From Teichococcus oryzae (lineage in GTDB: Bacteria > Pseudomonadota > Alphaproteobacteria > Acetobacterales > Acetobacteraceae), in the NCBI RefSeq assembly GCF_008386565.1, contig NZ_VUKA01000001.1, positions 868,001 to 932,000 of the forward strand: a DNA stretch of 64,000 bases, written 5' to 3'. The position numbers were made by a program, and so were the translations under genes. Below, piece after piece: positions 56,153 to 64,000 of this stretch. Within the stretch, counting starts at the first letter, position 1. Every line of letters begins with the position of its first letter. Below the pieces are notes generated by a model. That model was not told the DNA's origin, made no database searches, and saw only the letters and a list, made by a program, of their open reading frames with translations.

Positions 56153-56851
56153 TCAGCCCAGCTCCAGCCCAAAGGCGCGTTCCAGCGCCAGCCGCCCGCC
56201 AGGAGTGATGGCGACGGCGCGGGAGCCCTCGACGCGCCGCAGCCAGCCCCGGGCGAAGCAGCCGGAACAAAGCGCGGCGCCCACGGCGCCGGCGATGTGC
56301 GGCCGCCGCTCGCTCCAGTCCAGGCAGGGGCGGCAGAACACCCGGCCCCGGCGGCGCGCCGCCGGCTCCAGCCCGATGCCGAGTTCCTGCAGGAAGCGGG
56401 CGCCCGCCTCGGTCACCGCGCCGCCATCGGGCGACAACTCGATCTGGCCGCGCTCCACCATGCGGTCGGCCATGGCCACGGCCAGCCGGCCAGCCAGGTG
56501 GTCGTAGCAGGTGCGGGCTTGGCGGAGGGCGTGGTCCCTGGGCCCCACCCGGACCGGCCCGGGCGGATCGGCGGGGCCGGCGGCCACGGCCATGATGCCC
56601 TCCAGCATGCGGGCGATGGCGGGCGATGCCAGCCGGTAATAACGATGGCGCCCTTGCCGCTCCACCGACAGCAGCCCGGCCGTCGCCAGCCGGCCCAGAT
56701 GGCCGCTGGCGGTTTGCGGCGTGATGCCCGCCGCCAGGGCCAGTTCCCCCGCAGTTAGCGCCCGCCCGTCCATCAGCGCGGTCAGCATGCTGGCGCGGGC
56801 GGGATCGCCCATCAATGCGGCCGTTTCGGCGAAGGCGGCGGTGCTTGGCAT
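56153..56851 (-). CDS. ArsR-type winged-helix transcriptional regulator with C-terminal extension
   Basis: A 232-residue regulator. The N-terminal ArsR domain (~8-85) contains ALMGDPARASMLTALMDG, LTAGELALAAGITPQTASGH as the helix-turn-helix, and LLSVERQGRHRYYRLAS. The C-terminal ~130 residues (RTCYDHLAGRLAVAMADRMV, FCRPCLDWSERRPH, ALCSGCFARGWLRR) are typical of a longer ArsR subgroup and carry four Cys in CxxC pairs that could bind metal or respond to redox. It converges on the YmdB-like gene. The target is unknown. Confidence 0.92.
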   Translation of the reverse strand: MPSTAAFAETAALMGDPARASMLTALMDGRALTAGELALAAGITPQTASGHLGRLATAGLLSVERQGRHRYYRLASPAIARMLEGIMAVAAGPADPPGPVRVGPRDHALRQARTCYDHLAGRLAVAMADRMVERGQIELSPDGGAVTEAGARFLQELGIGLEPAARRRGRVFCRPCLDWSERRPHIAGAVGAALCSGCFARGWLRRVEGSRAVAITPGGRLALERAFGLELG

Positions 56852-56960
56852 GGCGACAGATTATCCCGGATCGCGCGCGAATGCTTCGGCCGGGACCGAA
56901 ACGCCGGCAGCGGGTCTGGCGGCAGAACGGGCTTTCCATCAGGCAAGGGAAGCCCCGCTC

Positions 56961-57170
56961 ATGAACACCCTTCTGTCCGGCCTGCCAAGGCTGGTTCCCG
57001 CCGATCCGCCACTGCCGGGAGCCGGTGCCGGCGGGAGGGGCTGGCTGGCCCTGTGGCTGCGCCGCCGCGCGACGGCATGGCATCTTCAGCAGCTCGACGG
57101 CCATCTGCTGCGCGACATCGGGCTTTCTCCCCCGGCACCGAGCAGGGCGACCCCGGCGGAGTGGCGCTAG
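56961..57170 (+). CDS. DUF1127 small protein (YjiS-like)
   Basis: A 69-residue, Arg-rich protein. The C-terminal DUF1127 motif is LALWLRRRATAWHLQQLDG, then LLRDIGLSPP. Members of ~45-75 residues are RNA-associated or influence metabolism and stress in alphaproteobacteria. AGGGA is about ten bases before the ATG. It stands alone, divergent from the ArsR-type regulator gene. Confidence 0.85.
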   Translation: MNTLLSGLPRLVPADPPLPGAGAGGRGWLALWLRRRATAWHLQQLDGHLLRDIGLSPPAPSRATPAEWR

Positions 57171-57273
57171 GCAGCCTCCGCCGGGGCGGGACCATGCGGT
57201 GAACTGGGGCCGAGCGCCGGTTCCGCTGCCGCCCGCCGCATCTCGCCCGGCAGGGTTTGGAGGGCGGGGAAAA

Positions 57274-58254
57274 TCAGTCCAGGGTGATGCCCAGCTCCCG
57301 GATCAGCGGCACCCAGACGCGGCGCTCCTCCGCCAGCAGTGCCTGCACCGCTTCTGGCCCGCCGCTCAGCGGCTCGATGCCGATGGCGCGGAGGCGGGAC
57401 TGGGAGGCTTCCTCGGCCAGCGCCCGCGCCAGCTCCGCCGAAAGCCGCTCCACCACCGGGTCCGGCGTGCGCGCCGGAACCACCAGCGCCTGCCAGGCCG
57501 CCGCCTGGAAGCCGCGCAGATCAAGCGCCTCCGCCACCGTTGGCACGTCGGGCAGGTCGGGATGGCGGGTCGCGGCGCATACCGCCAGGGGGCGTGCGCC
57601 GCGACCCTTCCGCATGTATTCGCCGCCCGAGGGCAGGTCGAGGATGGCGGCCTCGAACCGGCCGGCCAGCAGGTCGTTCATCGCCGGGGCCATGCCGCGA
57701 TAGGGCACATGGGTCAGTTGGATGCCGGTTTCGCGCGCGAGCCGTTCCATGGTCAGGTGGTGGGGCGAGCCGATGCCGGGCGTGCCGTAATCGACGCTGC
57801 CGGGGGCGCTGCGCGCCGCCTCGACCAGTTCGCGGATGTTGCGCGCGGCGGAATCCTGCTTCACCGCCAGCACCAGCGGAAAGCGGCCCATCAGCCCGAC
57901 CGGGCGGAAATCCTTTTCCGGGTCATAGGGCAGGCGCTTGAACAGGGCGGGGTTGAAAACCAGCGTGCCGTTGTCGGCGCTGAACAGCGTCAGGCCATCG
58001 GGCGCCGCATGGGCCGCGGCATCGGCACCGATATTGGTGGCGGCGCCGGGGCGGTTGTCGATCACCACCGGCTGGCCGAGGCCGCGCGACAGCGCCGCCC
58101 CCAGCACCCGCGCCAGGGTGTCGGTTCCGCCCCCGGCGGGATAGGCGACGATCCACTTCAGCGGCGCTTCCGGCCAAGCGGCGCGCGCCGCGAAGGGCAT
58201 CAGGCCTGCAGCCAACCCTGACAGGGCAAGGCCGCGGCGGGTTATCAAGGGCAT
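57274..58254 (-). CDS. Bug/TctC family substrate-binding protein (tyrosine-degradation locus)
   Basis: Periplasmic receptor of 326 residues with leader MPLITRRGLALSGLAAGLMP, which has a twin-Arg start, and probable cleavage after AARA. The mature part opens WPEAPLKWIVAYPAGGGTDT and has VIDNRPGAATNIGADAAAHA, HVPYRGMAPAMNDLLAG and the terminal LIRELGITLD. It follows fahA after 49 bases as the last gene of the hppD-hmgA-fahA series, so the ligand may be an aromatic or related acid, which is an inference from position. The ribosome site is weak. Confidence 0.92.
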   Translation of the reverse strand: MPLITRRGLALSGLAAGLMPFAARAAWPEAPLKWIVAYPAGGGTDTLARVLGAALSRGLGQPVVIDNRPGAATNIGADAAAHAAPDGLTLFSADNGTLVFNPALFKRLPYDPEKDFRPVGLMGRFPLVLAVKQDSAARNIRELVEAARSAPGSVDYGTPGIGSPHHLTMERLARETGIQLTHVPYRGMAPAMNDLLAGRFEAAILDLPSGGEYMRKGRGARPLAVCAATRHPDLPDVPTVAEALDLRGFQAAAWQALVVPARTPDPVVERLSAELARALAEEASQSRLRAIGIEPLSGGPEAVQALLAEERRVWVPLIRELGITLD

Positions 58255-58303
58255 CGGACGTTTCTCTTTCTTGTGGGCGAAGGCGAAGCTCGGCGGCCCG
58301 AAC

Positions 58304-59614
58304 TCAGCGGGCAGGCAGGATGCGGGCGCGGCATTCCCCGAATCCGATGGAAGCGGCGCCGTCCCGCGCCGCGCGGGCACGCAGGATGACCTCGTCGCCG
58401 TCCTCCAGGAAGCGGCGCGTTTCGCCCGAGGGCAGTTCCACCGGCTCGCGCCCGCCCCGGGTGGTTTCCAGCAGGCTGCCGAAGCCGGCGGGATCGGGCG
58501 CCGACAGCGTGCCGGTGCCGAGCAGGTCGCCGGGGCCGAGATTGCAGCCATTGCTGCTGTGATGGGCCAGGATCTGCGCCACCGTCCAGTACATGTGGCG
58601 CGCATTGGACAGCGCCAGGCGGTGCGGCGCCATGTTCCGCTCCCGCATCGCCGGGGTGTGGATCAGCACCTCCAGAAGCAGGTCGAGCGCGCCGGATTGC
58701 TGGTCCGCCTCATCCAGCAGATGGGGCAGTGGGGCCGGGTCGCCCGCGGGCCGCGCCGGCTGCGGAATGCGGAAGGGGGCCAGGGCTTCCGGCGTCACCA
58801 CCCAGGGCGACACGGTGGTGCCGAAATTCTTCGCCAGGAACGGCCCCAGAGGCTGGGCTTCCCAGGCCTGGATGTCGCGCGCCGACCAGTCGTTCAACAG
58901 GCAGAAGCCGGCCACATGGGAAGGCGCCTCCGCCACCGGAACCGGATCGCCCAGCGCATTGCCGGGGCCGATCCAGACGCCGAGCTCAAGTTCGTAGTCG
59001 AGGCTCCGGCAGGGCGCGAAATGCGGCGCGTCGGCTCCGCGCGGCTTCAACTGGCCGCTGGGGCGGCGCACATCCGTGCCCGATACCCGCACCGAGGAAG
59101 CCCGCCCGTGATAGCCGATCGGAACATGCTTGTAGTTCGGCAGCAGCGGGTCGTCCGGCCGGAACACCCGGCCGACATTGGTGGCGTGATGGATGCCGAC
59201 ATAGAAATCCGTGTAGTCGCCGATGCGCGCCGGCAGATGCATGGAGCAGTCCGCGGCGCGGTGCAGGCATGGGCCGGCGGCGTCGCGATCCGGGCTGCCG
59301 GCGGCGAGCATGGCCGAAAGCCGCTGGCGCAAGGCCTGCCGGGGCGCGGCGCCCATCGCCATGAAGCCGTTCAGCGTGTTGGCGCCGGCTGCGATGGCGG
59401 CCTCCCGCGCGGCGCCGGAGAACAGTTCGGCCTCCAGGGCGGCGGGCAGGTCGAGGATGTGATCGCCGATCGCCACGCCTCCCCTTGGCGTTCCGCCCGG
59501 CGGCGAGAAGATGCCGAAGGGCAGGTTCTGGATCGGGAAGTCCGGATGGCCGTCCGCGCCGGGAACCCAGCTGCGGAGCGATGGATCATGGGTGGCGTCG
59601 AGCATGGTTGTCAT
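58304..59614 (-). CDS. fahA: Fumarylacetoacetase
   Basis: Last step of tyrosine/homogentisate breakdown: fumarylacetoacetate to fumarate and acetoacetate. The 436-residue product has the SH3-like N-domain ([13 protein letters not shown]), then the FAH barrel. [20 protein letters not shown] carries metal and catalytic residues, [16 protein letters not shown] the Ca-binding Glu pair, and [16 protein letters not shown] the metal Asp. [20 protein letters not shown] and [15 protein letters not shown] follow. The ATG overlaps the hmgA stop by four bases. Confidence 0.97.
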   Translation of the reverse strand: MTTMLDATHDPSLRSWVPGADGHPDFPIQNLPFGIFSPPGGTPRGGVAIGDHILDLPAALEAELFSGAAREAAIAAGANTLNGFMAMGAAPRQALRQRLSAMLAAGSPDRDAAGPCLHRAADCSMHLPARIGDYTDFYVGIHHATNVGRVFRPDDPLLPNYKHVPIGYHGRASSVRVSGTDVRRPSGQLKPRGADAPHFAPCRSLDYELELGVWIGPGNALGDPVPVAEAPSHVAGFCLLNDWSARDIQAWEAQPLGPFLAKNFGTTVSPWVVTPEALAPFRIPQPARPAGDPAPLPHLLDEADQQSGALDLLLEVLIHTPAMRERNMAPHRLALSNARHMYWTVAQILAHHSSNGCNLGPGDLLGTGTLSAPDPAGFGSLLETTRGGREPVELPSGETRRFLEDGDEVILRARAARDGAASIGFGECRARILPAR

Positions 59615-60981
59615 GGCCGGCTGGGATCGAAGTGGCGGCGCAGGTCCTGGCCATAGGCCATGTAGTCGCGCTGGAATTGCGGTGCCTCGGTGGCGAAGCG
59701 GGTGACGCGCTGCGGAAAGCGCGTCTCGAACATGAAGGCCAGCGTGCCTTCCAGCTTGCGCGGCTTCAGTTCGGCATTGCTGGCCGCCTCGAAGGCGCTG
59801 GTGTCGGGGCCGTGCGGCAACATGCAATTGTGCAGGGAAAAGCCGCCAGGGCTGAACCCGCCGCCCGTCTTGGCATCATACACGCCTTCGATCAGGCCCA
59901 TGAACTCGCTCATGACGTTCATGTGGTACCAGGGCGGGCGAAAGGTGTTCTCAGCCACCAGCCAGCGCTCCGGGAAGATGACGAAGTCGATATTGGCCGT
60001 GCCCGGCGTTTCGGAGGGGGAGGTGAGCACGGTGAAGATCGAGGGGTCCGCATGGTCGAACAGGATCGGCCCGACCGGGGAATAGCGGCGGAGATCGTAT
60101 TTGTAGGGCGCGTAATTGCCGTGCCACGCCACCACGTCGAGCGGCGAATGTTCCAGCTCCGCACGCCATAGATTGCCGCCCCATTTCACCGTCATGGTGG
60201 AGGGCGCGTCGCGATCCTCATAGGCGGCGACGGGGGTGAGGAAGTCGCGCGGATTGGCCAGGCAGTTGGCGCCGATCGGGCCGCGCTCGGGCAGGGTGAA
60301 GGCACCGCCGTAATTCTCGCACAGATAGCCGCGCGCCGGCTGCTCGTTCCCAGGTTCCCCGGGCAGCTCCACCCGCAGCTTCACGCCGCGCGGGATCACG
60401 GCGATCTCGCCGGGCGCGATGTCGATGATGCCGAACTCGGTCCACAGCCGCAGCGCGCCCTGCTGCGGCACGAACAGCATTTCCGCATCGGCATTGTAGA
60501 AATACTCGTCCCGCATGGAGCGGGTGACGAGATAAACATGCGCCCCCATGCCGGATTGCGTCGCGGCATCGCCGGCCGTGGTGATGGTGTGGATGCCTTC
60601 CACGAAGGACAGCGCATCCTCGGGCAATGGGATCGGGTTCCAGCGCAGCGGCGCCAGCGGCATGTCGGTCTCGGCGCAGGGCGCGCTCCGCCAAAGGCCG
60701 GGATCGATCTTCTCGAAGCGGCCCCAATGCGCGACTGTGGGCCGGATGCGATACAGCCAGCTCCGTTCGTTGCTGGCGCGTGGCGCGGTGAAGGGCGAGC
60801 CGCTCAACTGCTCGGCATACAGGCCATAGGCGCATTTCTGCGGCGAGTTGCGGCCAACCGGCAATGCGCCGGGCAGGGCCTCCGTTTCGAAGCCATTGCC
60901 GAAGCCGGACAGGTAGCCGGGGGAGCCCGCCGCGGCAGCGGGAGTGGCGGCCAAGGGGCCAGGCCGGGCGGCGTGGTTCAT
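59611..60981 (-). CDS. hmgA: Homogentisate 1,2-dioxygenase
   Basis: Fe(II) ring-cleaving enzyme giving maleylacetoacetate. It has 456 residues. The N-terminal block is [20 protein letters not shown]. The cupin/iron region is toward the C-terminus ([40 protein letters not shown] with the His and Glu ligands, [17 protein letters not shown]). AAGGAAGG lies six bases before the chosen ATG; a longer frame to 61131 lacks family similarity. fahA overlaps its stop. No maleylacetoacetate isomerase gene follows, so that step is supplied elsewhere or non-enzymatically with thiols. Confidence 0.97.
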   Translation of the reverse strand: MNHAARPGPLAATPAAAAGSPGYLSGFGNGFETEALPGALPVGRNSPQKCAYGLYAEQLSGSPFTAPRASNERSWLYRIRPTVAHWGRFEKIDPGLWRSAPCAETDMPLAPLRWNPIPLPEDALSFVEGIHTITTAGDAATQSGMGAHVYLVTRSMRDEYFYNADAEMLFVPQQGALRLWTEFGIIDIAPGEIAVIPRGVKLRVELPGEPGNEQPARGYLCENYGGAFTLPERGPIGANCLANPRDFLTPVAAYEDRDAPSTMTVKWGGNLWRAELEHSPLDVVAWHGNYAPYKYDLRRYSPVGPILFDHADPSIFTVLTSPSETPGTANIDFVIFPERWLVAENTFRPPWYHMNVMSEFMGLIEGVYDAKTGGGFSPGGFSLHNCMLPHGPDTSAFEAASNAELKPRKLEGTLAFMFETRFPQRVTRFATEAPQFQRDYMAYGQDLRRHFDPSRP

Positions 60982-61182
60982 GCTGTGCCTTCCTTGATGT
61001 CCATCCCGCGCCACCCGTTCCATTGCGGAACCACCGACGGCCAGCAGGGAAAATTTATGGTGGGCCGGACCGGATGAAAAGGCCCGGTCCCCCTTCCGGC
61101 CCGTCGCGGGCGTGGCCGGCTTCGCCGGCACTTTCGCCGCCCCTCCGCCGCATCAATCTGGAATTGTGCCGGGAAGGTCCGA

Positions 61183-62313
61183 TCATTTCGCCGGAGCCGG
61201 TTCCTTTGCCTTGCCAAGCACGCCGCGGCGGATCTGGTCTTCCTCGATGCTTTCGAACAGGGCGCGGAAATTGCCCTCGCCGAAGCCATCATCGCCCTTG
61301 CGCTCGATGAACTCAAAGAACACCGGGCCGATGACGTTGGCGGAGAAGATCTGCAGCAGCAGCCGGGCCTTCTTGTGTTCCACCACGCCCTCGCCATCCA
61401 CCAGGATGCCGTTTCGCTTCAGCCGCGCCAGATCTTCGCCATGGCCCGGCAGCCGGGCATCGACCTTCTCGTAATAGGTGTCGGGCGGGGAGGGCATGAA
61501 GGACAGGCCGGCGGCGCGCAGCCCCTCGATCGTGCCATAAATGTCGTTGCAGCCGCAGGCGATGTGCTGGATGCCCTCGCCCTTGTATTCCCGCAGGTAT
61601 TCCTCGATCTGGCTTTCATCATCCGCGCTTTCGTTCAGCGGGATGCGGATGCGCCCATCCGGGCTGGTCAGGGCGCGGGAGAACAGGCCGGTGTATTCGC
61701 CCTTGATGTCGAAGTAGCGGATCTGCCGGAAGTTGAAGAGCCTGTTGTAGAACGCGTACCAATGGTCCATCCGGCCGCGGTAAACATTGTGCGTCAGGTG
61801 GTCGATATAGAACAGCCCGGCGCCCTTGGGCTTCGGCTCCCGCTCGCCCAGCCATTCGAACTCGGCGTCATAGGCCGAGCCGGTTTCGCCATAGCGGTCG
61901 ACGAAATACAGCAGGCTGCCGCCGATGCCCTTGATCGCCGGGACATCGAGCACCGGCAGGCCGGAGGAAGGACCGGCCGGCTCGGCACCCAGTTCCAGCG
62001 CCCGGCGATAGGCATGCCGGGCATCGACGACGCGGAAGCCCATGGATGGCACGCAGGGCCCGTGCGCCCCGGCGAAGCGCATGGCGTGGCTGCCCGGCTC
62101 CTCGTTCAGCAGGTAGTTGATGTCCCCCTGGCGATACAGGGTGACAGCCTGGCGGCGGTGCCGCGCCACGGCGGTGAAGCCCATCCGGCGGAACAGGGCG
62201 TGCAGCTTCTCCGGCTCCGGATGGGCGTATTCCACAAAGGCGAAGCCATCGGTGCCCATCGGATTGTGCTCGCTGATGGACGGACGCGGCGCGTCATGCG
62301 GAAACGGTCCCAT
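61183..62313 (-). CDS. hppD: 4-hydroxyphenylpyruvate dioxygenase
   Basis: Fe(II) enzyme converting 4-hydroxyphenylpyruvate to homogentisate. It has 376 residues and two VOC domains. The iron ligands are His in LFYIDHLTHNVYRGRM, His in EGIQHIACGCNDI and Glu in PVFFEFIERKGDDGFGEGNF. The last of these is followed by the C-terminal gate helix (FRALFESIEEDQIRRG). The ATG has AGGAGG seven bases upstream, a strong site. It heads the leftward tyrosine-degradation genes (202-base gap to hmgA) and is divergent from the AsnC-type regulator gene. Confidence 0.97.
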   Translation of the reverse strand: MGPFPHDAPRPSISEHNPMGTDGFAFVEYAHPEPEKLHALFRRMGFTAVARHRRQAVTLYRQGDINYLLNEEPGSHAMRFAGAHGPCVPSMGFRVVDARHAYRRALELGAEPAGPSSGLPVLDVPAIKGIGGSLLYFVDRYGETGSAYDAEFEWLGEREPKPKGAGLFYIDHLTHNVYRGRMDHWYAFYNRLFNFRQIRYFDIKGEYTGLFSRALTSPDGRIRIPLNESADDESQIEEYLREYKGEGIQHIACGCNDIYGTIEGLRAAGLSFMPSPPDTYYEKVDARLPGHGEDLARLKRNGILVDGEGVVEHKKARLLLQIFSANVIGPVFFEFIERKGDDGFGEGNFRALFESIEEDQIRRGVLGKAKEPAPAK

Positions 62314-62367
62314 CGTGCTTCCTCCTGTTCTGATGGAAGAAGGCTAGGACGGGGCGCCTGCATCATG

Positions 62368-62413
62368 TGTGCAAAGCGGCTACTTTCCGGAAGAATGCCG
62401 CAAGCTTTGTGCA
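62368..62413. promoter_or_regulatory. Candidate operator for the AsnC-type regulator
   Basis: Imperfect inverted half-sites tgtgcaaagc (62368-62377) and gctttgtgca (62404-62413), 26 bases apart, lie in the 112-base gap between hppD and the regulator gene. A small palindrome tccgga lies between them. Lrp/AsnC proteins often bind such paired sites. Prediction only. Confidence 0.4.
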
Positions 62414-62425
62414 TGGAGGGCCGTG

Positions 62426-62920
62426 ATGATGCACGGAAACGCCGCGCTGGACCAGTTCGACCTGCGGCTGCTGGCCGCGTTGCAGGAGGATGGGCGGCTG
62501 ACCAACCAGCAGGCGGGCGAGCGGATCGGCCTGTCCGCCTCGCAATGCTCCCGCCGCCGTTCGGCGCTGGAGGCAGCGGGGCTGATCGCCGGCTACCATG
62601 CCGAACTGGCGGCCGAGGCGCTGGGCCTGCGGGTGCTGGCCTTTATCCAGGTGACGCTGACGGCGCATAACGCGGAGAATTCCCGCCGCTTCCGCGAATT
62701 GCTGGCCAGGGTGGCGGAGATCCAGGAAGCCTATGCCATGACCGGCGACGCGGATTACCTGCTGAAGGCCATCGTGCCGGACCTGAAAGGCCTGTCCGTC
62801 CTGGTCAATGACATCCTGCTCGCGCATGGAACCGTGGCGCGGGTCCGCTCATCCATCGTGCTGGAGCGCCTGAAGCAATCGGGGCAGCTGCCGCTGGCGG
62901 CGCTGCCCCGCGCCGTTTGA
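62426..62920 (+). CDS. Lrp/AsnC family transcriptional regulator
   Basis: A 164-residue regulator. The N-terminal helix-turn-helix is LDQFDLRLLAALQEDGRLTN, then QQAGERIGLSASQCSRRRSA. A RAM ligand domain follows (LAFIQVTLTAHNAENSRRFR, EIQEAYAMTGDADYLLKAIV). I chose ATG 62426 because GGAGG is six bases upstream. It is divergent from hppD, so it probably controls the hppD-hmgA-fahA genes in response to tyrosine or phenylalanine and itself; this is inferred from position. SQCSRRR in the recognition helix is typical of this subgroup. Confidence 0.93.
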   Translation: MMHGNAALDQFDLRLLAALQEDGRLTNQQAGERIGLSASQCSRRRSALEAAGLIAGYHAELAAEALGLRVLAFIQVTLTAHNAENSRRFRELLARVAEIQEAYAMTGDADYLLKAIVPDLKGLSVLVNDILLAHGTVARVRSSIVLERLKQSGQLPLAALPRAV

Positions 62921-62936
62921 TGGATCGGCCCTCCGT

Positions 62937-63509
62937 TCAGTGGTGGCTGGCCGCCCTTGCCCCGGCGGAGCCGGCCATGCGCGGCAGCACGTCATCCCGC
63001 CACAGCCAGCGATGGGCCAGGGCCATCAGGATATGGCCGCCGATCACCGCGAGCAGCACCCAGGCCAGCTCCCCATGCAGCGCGTCGCCCGCGGACACCA
63101 GCCAGGACGTTTTCTCCTGCGTGCCGTCGAAAAGGGGAATGCCGAAGGGCGCGAAGGCCCGGCCGGCGCCATAGGTGCGCGCCAGGGCCAGCGCAGGCAC
63201 CAGCGCCATCAGGGCATAGAGAATGGCATGGCCGAGCGGCGCCAGGCGCCCCGCGCCAGCGGCGGGGGCGGGCGGGCGGTTGCGGAAATTGGCCAGGCCC
63301 CACACGCCGCGCAGCATCACCAGAACCAGCAGCAACATGCCGACCGAACTGTGGGTGGAGCGGATCATGCTGGCCAGGGGCAGCCACACGCCCAGTTCGC
63401 GAAATGCCATGCCCGCGAACTGCCAGGCGAACAGCGTCGCCATGCTCCAGTGCAGAAGGCGGGTGACCAGCCCATAGGCCTGGGTGTTGTCGCGCCAGCT
63501 CAAGGCCAT
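62937..63509 (-). CDS. Cytochrome b561
   Basis: A 190-residue inner-membrane di-heme protein with four helices. The heme His ligands are in VTRLLHWSMATLFAWQFAGM (helix 1), IRSTHSSVGMLLLVLVMLRG (helix 2), SAGDALHGELAWVLLAVIGG and HILMALAHRWLWRDDVLPRM (helices 3-4). It would pass electrons from quinol to a soluble acceptor, or act as a superoxide:quinone reductase like E. coli CybB. AGGGAG is six bases before the ATG. It converges on the regulator gene with a 16-base gap. Confidence 0.93.
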   Translation of the reverse strand: MALSWRDNTQAYGLVTRLLHWSMATLFAWQFAGMAFRELGVWLPLASMIRSTHSSVGMLLLVLVMLRGVWGLANFRNRPPAPAAGAGRLAPLGHAILYALMALVPALALARTYGAGRAFAPFGIPLFDGTQEKTSWLVSAGDALHGELAWVLLAVIGGHILMALAHRWLWRDDVLPRMAGSAGARAASHH

Positions 63510-63698
63510 TGTGAACTCCCTGAAGATTACGTCCTGTTCATGTAATGACCTTTGCTGCAATTGCGAAGTGGGGCAGGGCGGCTGTTGCACTCCGTCACCG
63601 CCGGCAGCGCGTTTCCTGGCCCCCTCGCATCCGGCGGCCTGGGGCGGTATAGGGGCGCATCAGCCCGGAACATCACGAGAATCCCGGAGAGCAACCGC

Positions 63699-64000
63699 GT
63701 GGCCGGCCATTCCCAGTTCAAGAACATCATGCACCGCAAGGGTGCGCAGGACGCCAAGCGGGCGCGAATCTTCGCCAAGCTGATCCGCGAGATCACGGTA
63801 AGCGCGCGGCAGGGCCTGCCCGACCCGGCGGCCAATCCCCGTCTCCGTTCGGCGGTGCAGGCGGCGCGTGTCGCCAACATGACCAAGGACACCATCGACC
63901 GCGCCATCAAGAAGGCATCCGGCGCCGCCGGCGGCGAGGACTATGTCGAGGTGCGGTATGAGGGCTATGGCCCGGCCGGCGTCGCCGTCATCGTCGAGAC
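63699..64000 (+). CDS. YebC/PmpR family regulator (3' end outside window)
   Basis: Partial gene of 100 visible codons starting at GTG 63699, with GGAGA eight bases upstream. The translation begins [20 protein letters not shown], then [37 protein letters not shown] and [20 protein letters not shown]. This is the standard YebC N- and middle domain. YebC proteins act in transcription control and, in recent work, in easing ribosome stalling at proline-rich stretches. In many proteobacteria the gene precedes ruvC, which would lie beyond the window. Confidence 0.95.
   Translation, partial: MAGHSQFKNIMHRKGAQDAKRARIFAKLIREITVSARQGLPDPAANPRLRSAVQAARVANMTKDTIDRAIKKASGAAGGEDYVEVRYEGYGPAGVAVIVE

Noticed and set aside
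56721-56960. Longer N-terminus for the DUF1127 gene
   Set aside because: It would read antisense through the ArsR-type gene and adds a region unlike DUF1127 proteins; ATG 56961 gives the normal length.

Overview
This 64 kb window is GC-rich, densely packed chromosome from an alphaproteobacterium. I infer family Acetobacteraceae, probably Roseomonas or a close relative. The reasons are the high GC, two tripartite-tricarboxylate (Bug) binding proteins with Tat-like or Sec leaders, a DUF1127 protein, an ECF15/EcfG-type sigma factor with matching promoters, and 6S RNA between zapA and the 5-formyl-THF cyclo-ligase gene. The taxon is an inference; no rRNA is present. I see no tRNA, CRISPR array, insertion sequence or prophage.

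Layout. 1-3.5 kb: 3' part of a PAS/hybrid histidine kinase, msrB, an M20 peptidase and a stand-alone receiver. 3.5-8.6 kb: a catabolic block with an amidase diverging from an imidase-like polysaccharide deacetylase, diaminopropionate ammonia-lyase and a Bug solute receptor. 8.7-16.3 kb: ordinary metabolism and transport (quinone oxidoreductase, EamA and two MFS transporters, alpha/beta hydrolase, AlkA-type glycosylase, GFA protein, YnfA). 16.4-20.3 kb: an EAL protein and secDF. 20.4-23.8 kb: Gfo/Idh oxidoreductase, small envelope proteins, a Rap1a/Tai protein, and a TRIC/UPF0126 channel gene preceded by a tandem glycine riboswitch.

23.9-41.1 kb is one minus-strand operon of seven alpha-glucan/trehalose genes, read as glgE, treS-mak fusion, glgB, glgX, treZ, malQ, treY. 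It joins the GlgE route (trehalose to maltose to maltose-1-phosphate to branched glucan) with the TreYZ route (glucan back to trehalose) and the debranching and disproportionating enzymes. 41.4-44.5 kb is a stress island of small hydrophilic proteins (KGG, DUF2383, PRC-barrel) next to an EcfG-type sigma factor, with GGAAC-N16/17-CGTT-like promoters upstream of several genes.

44.7-50.6 kb holds the most striking locus: an RpfF-like DSF synthase (both catalytic Glu kept), an RpfC-like membrane hybrid kinase with REC and HPt domains, and an RpfG-like receiver fused to PAS-GGDEF-EAL instead of HD-GYP. This looks like a complete diffusible-signal-factor quorum-sensing circuit with an altered c-di-GMP output.

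50.7-57.2 kb: a truncated GST relic followed by a GST, thiE, class I aldolase, a small coiled-coil gene, zapA, 6S RNA, 5-FTHF cyclo-ligase, a YmdB-like phosphoesterase, an ArsR-type regulator and DUF1127. 57.3-62.9 kb: tyrosine/homogentisate degradation (hppD, hmgA, fahA plus a Bug receptor) divergent from an AsnC-type regulator. The window ends with cytochrome b561 and the start of a YebC-family gene. A dispersed ~100-bp hairpin repeat occurs twice (11.4 and 51.6 kb), each time supplying the TAG stop codon of the gene before it.
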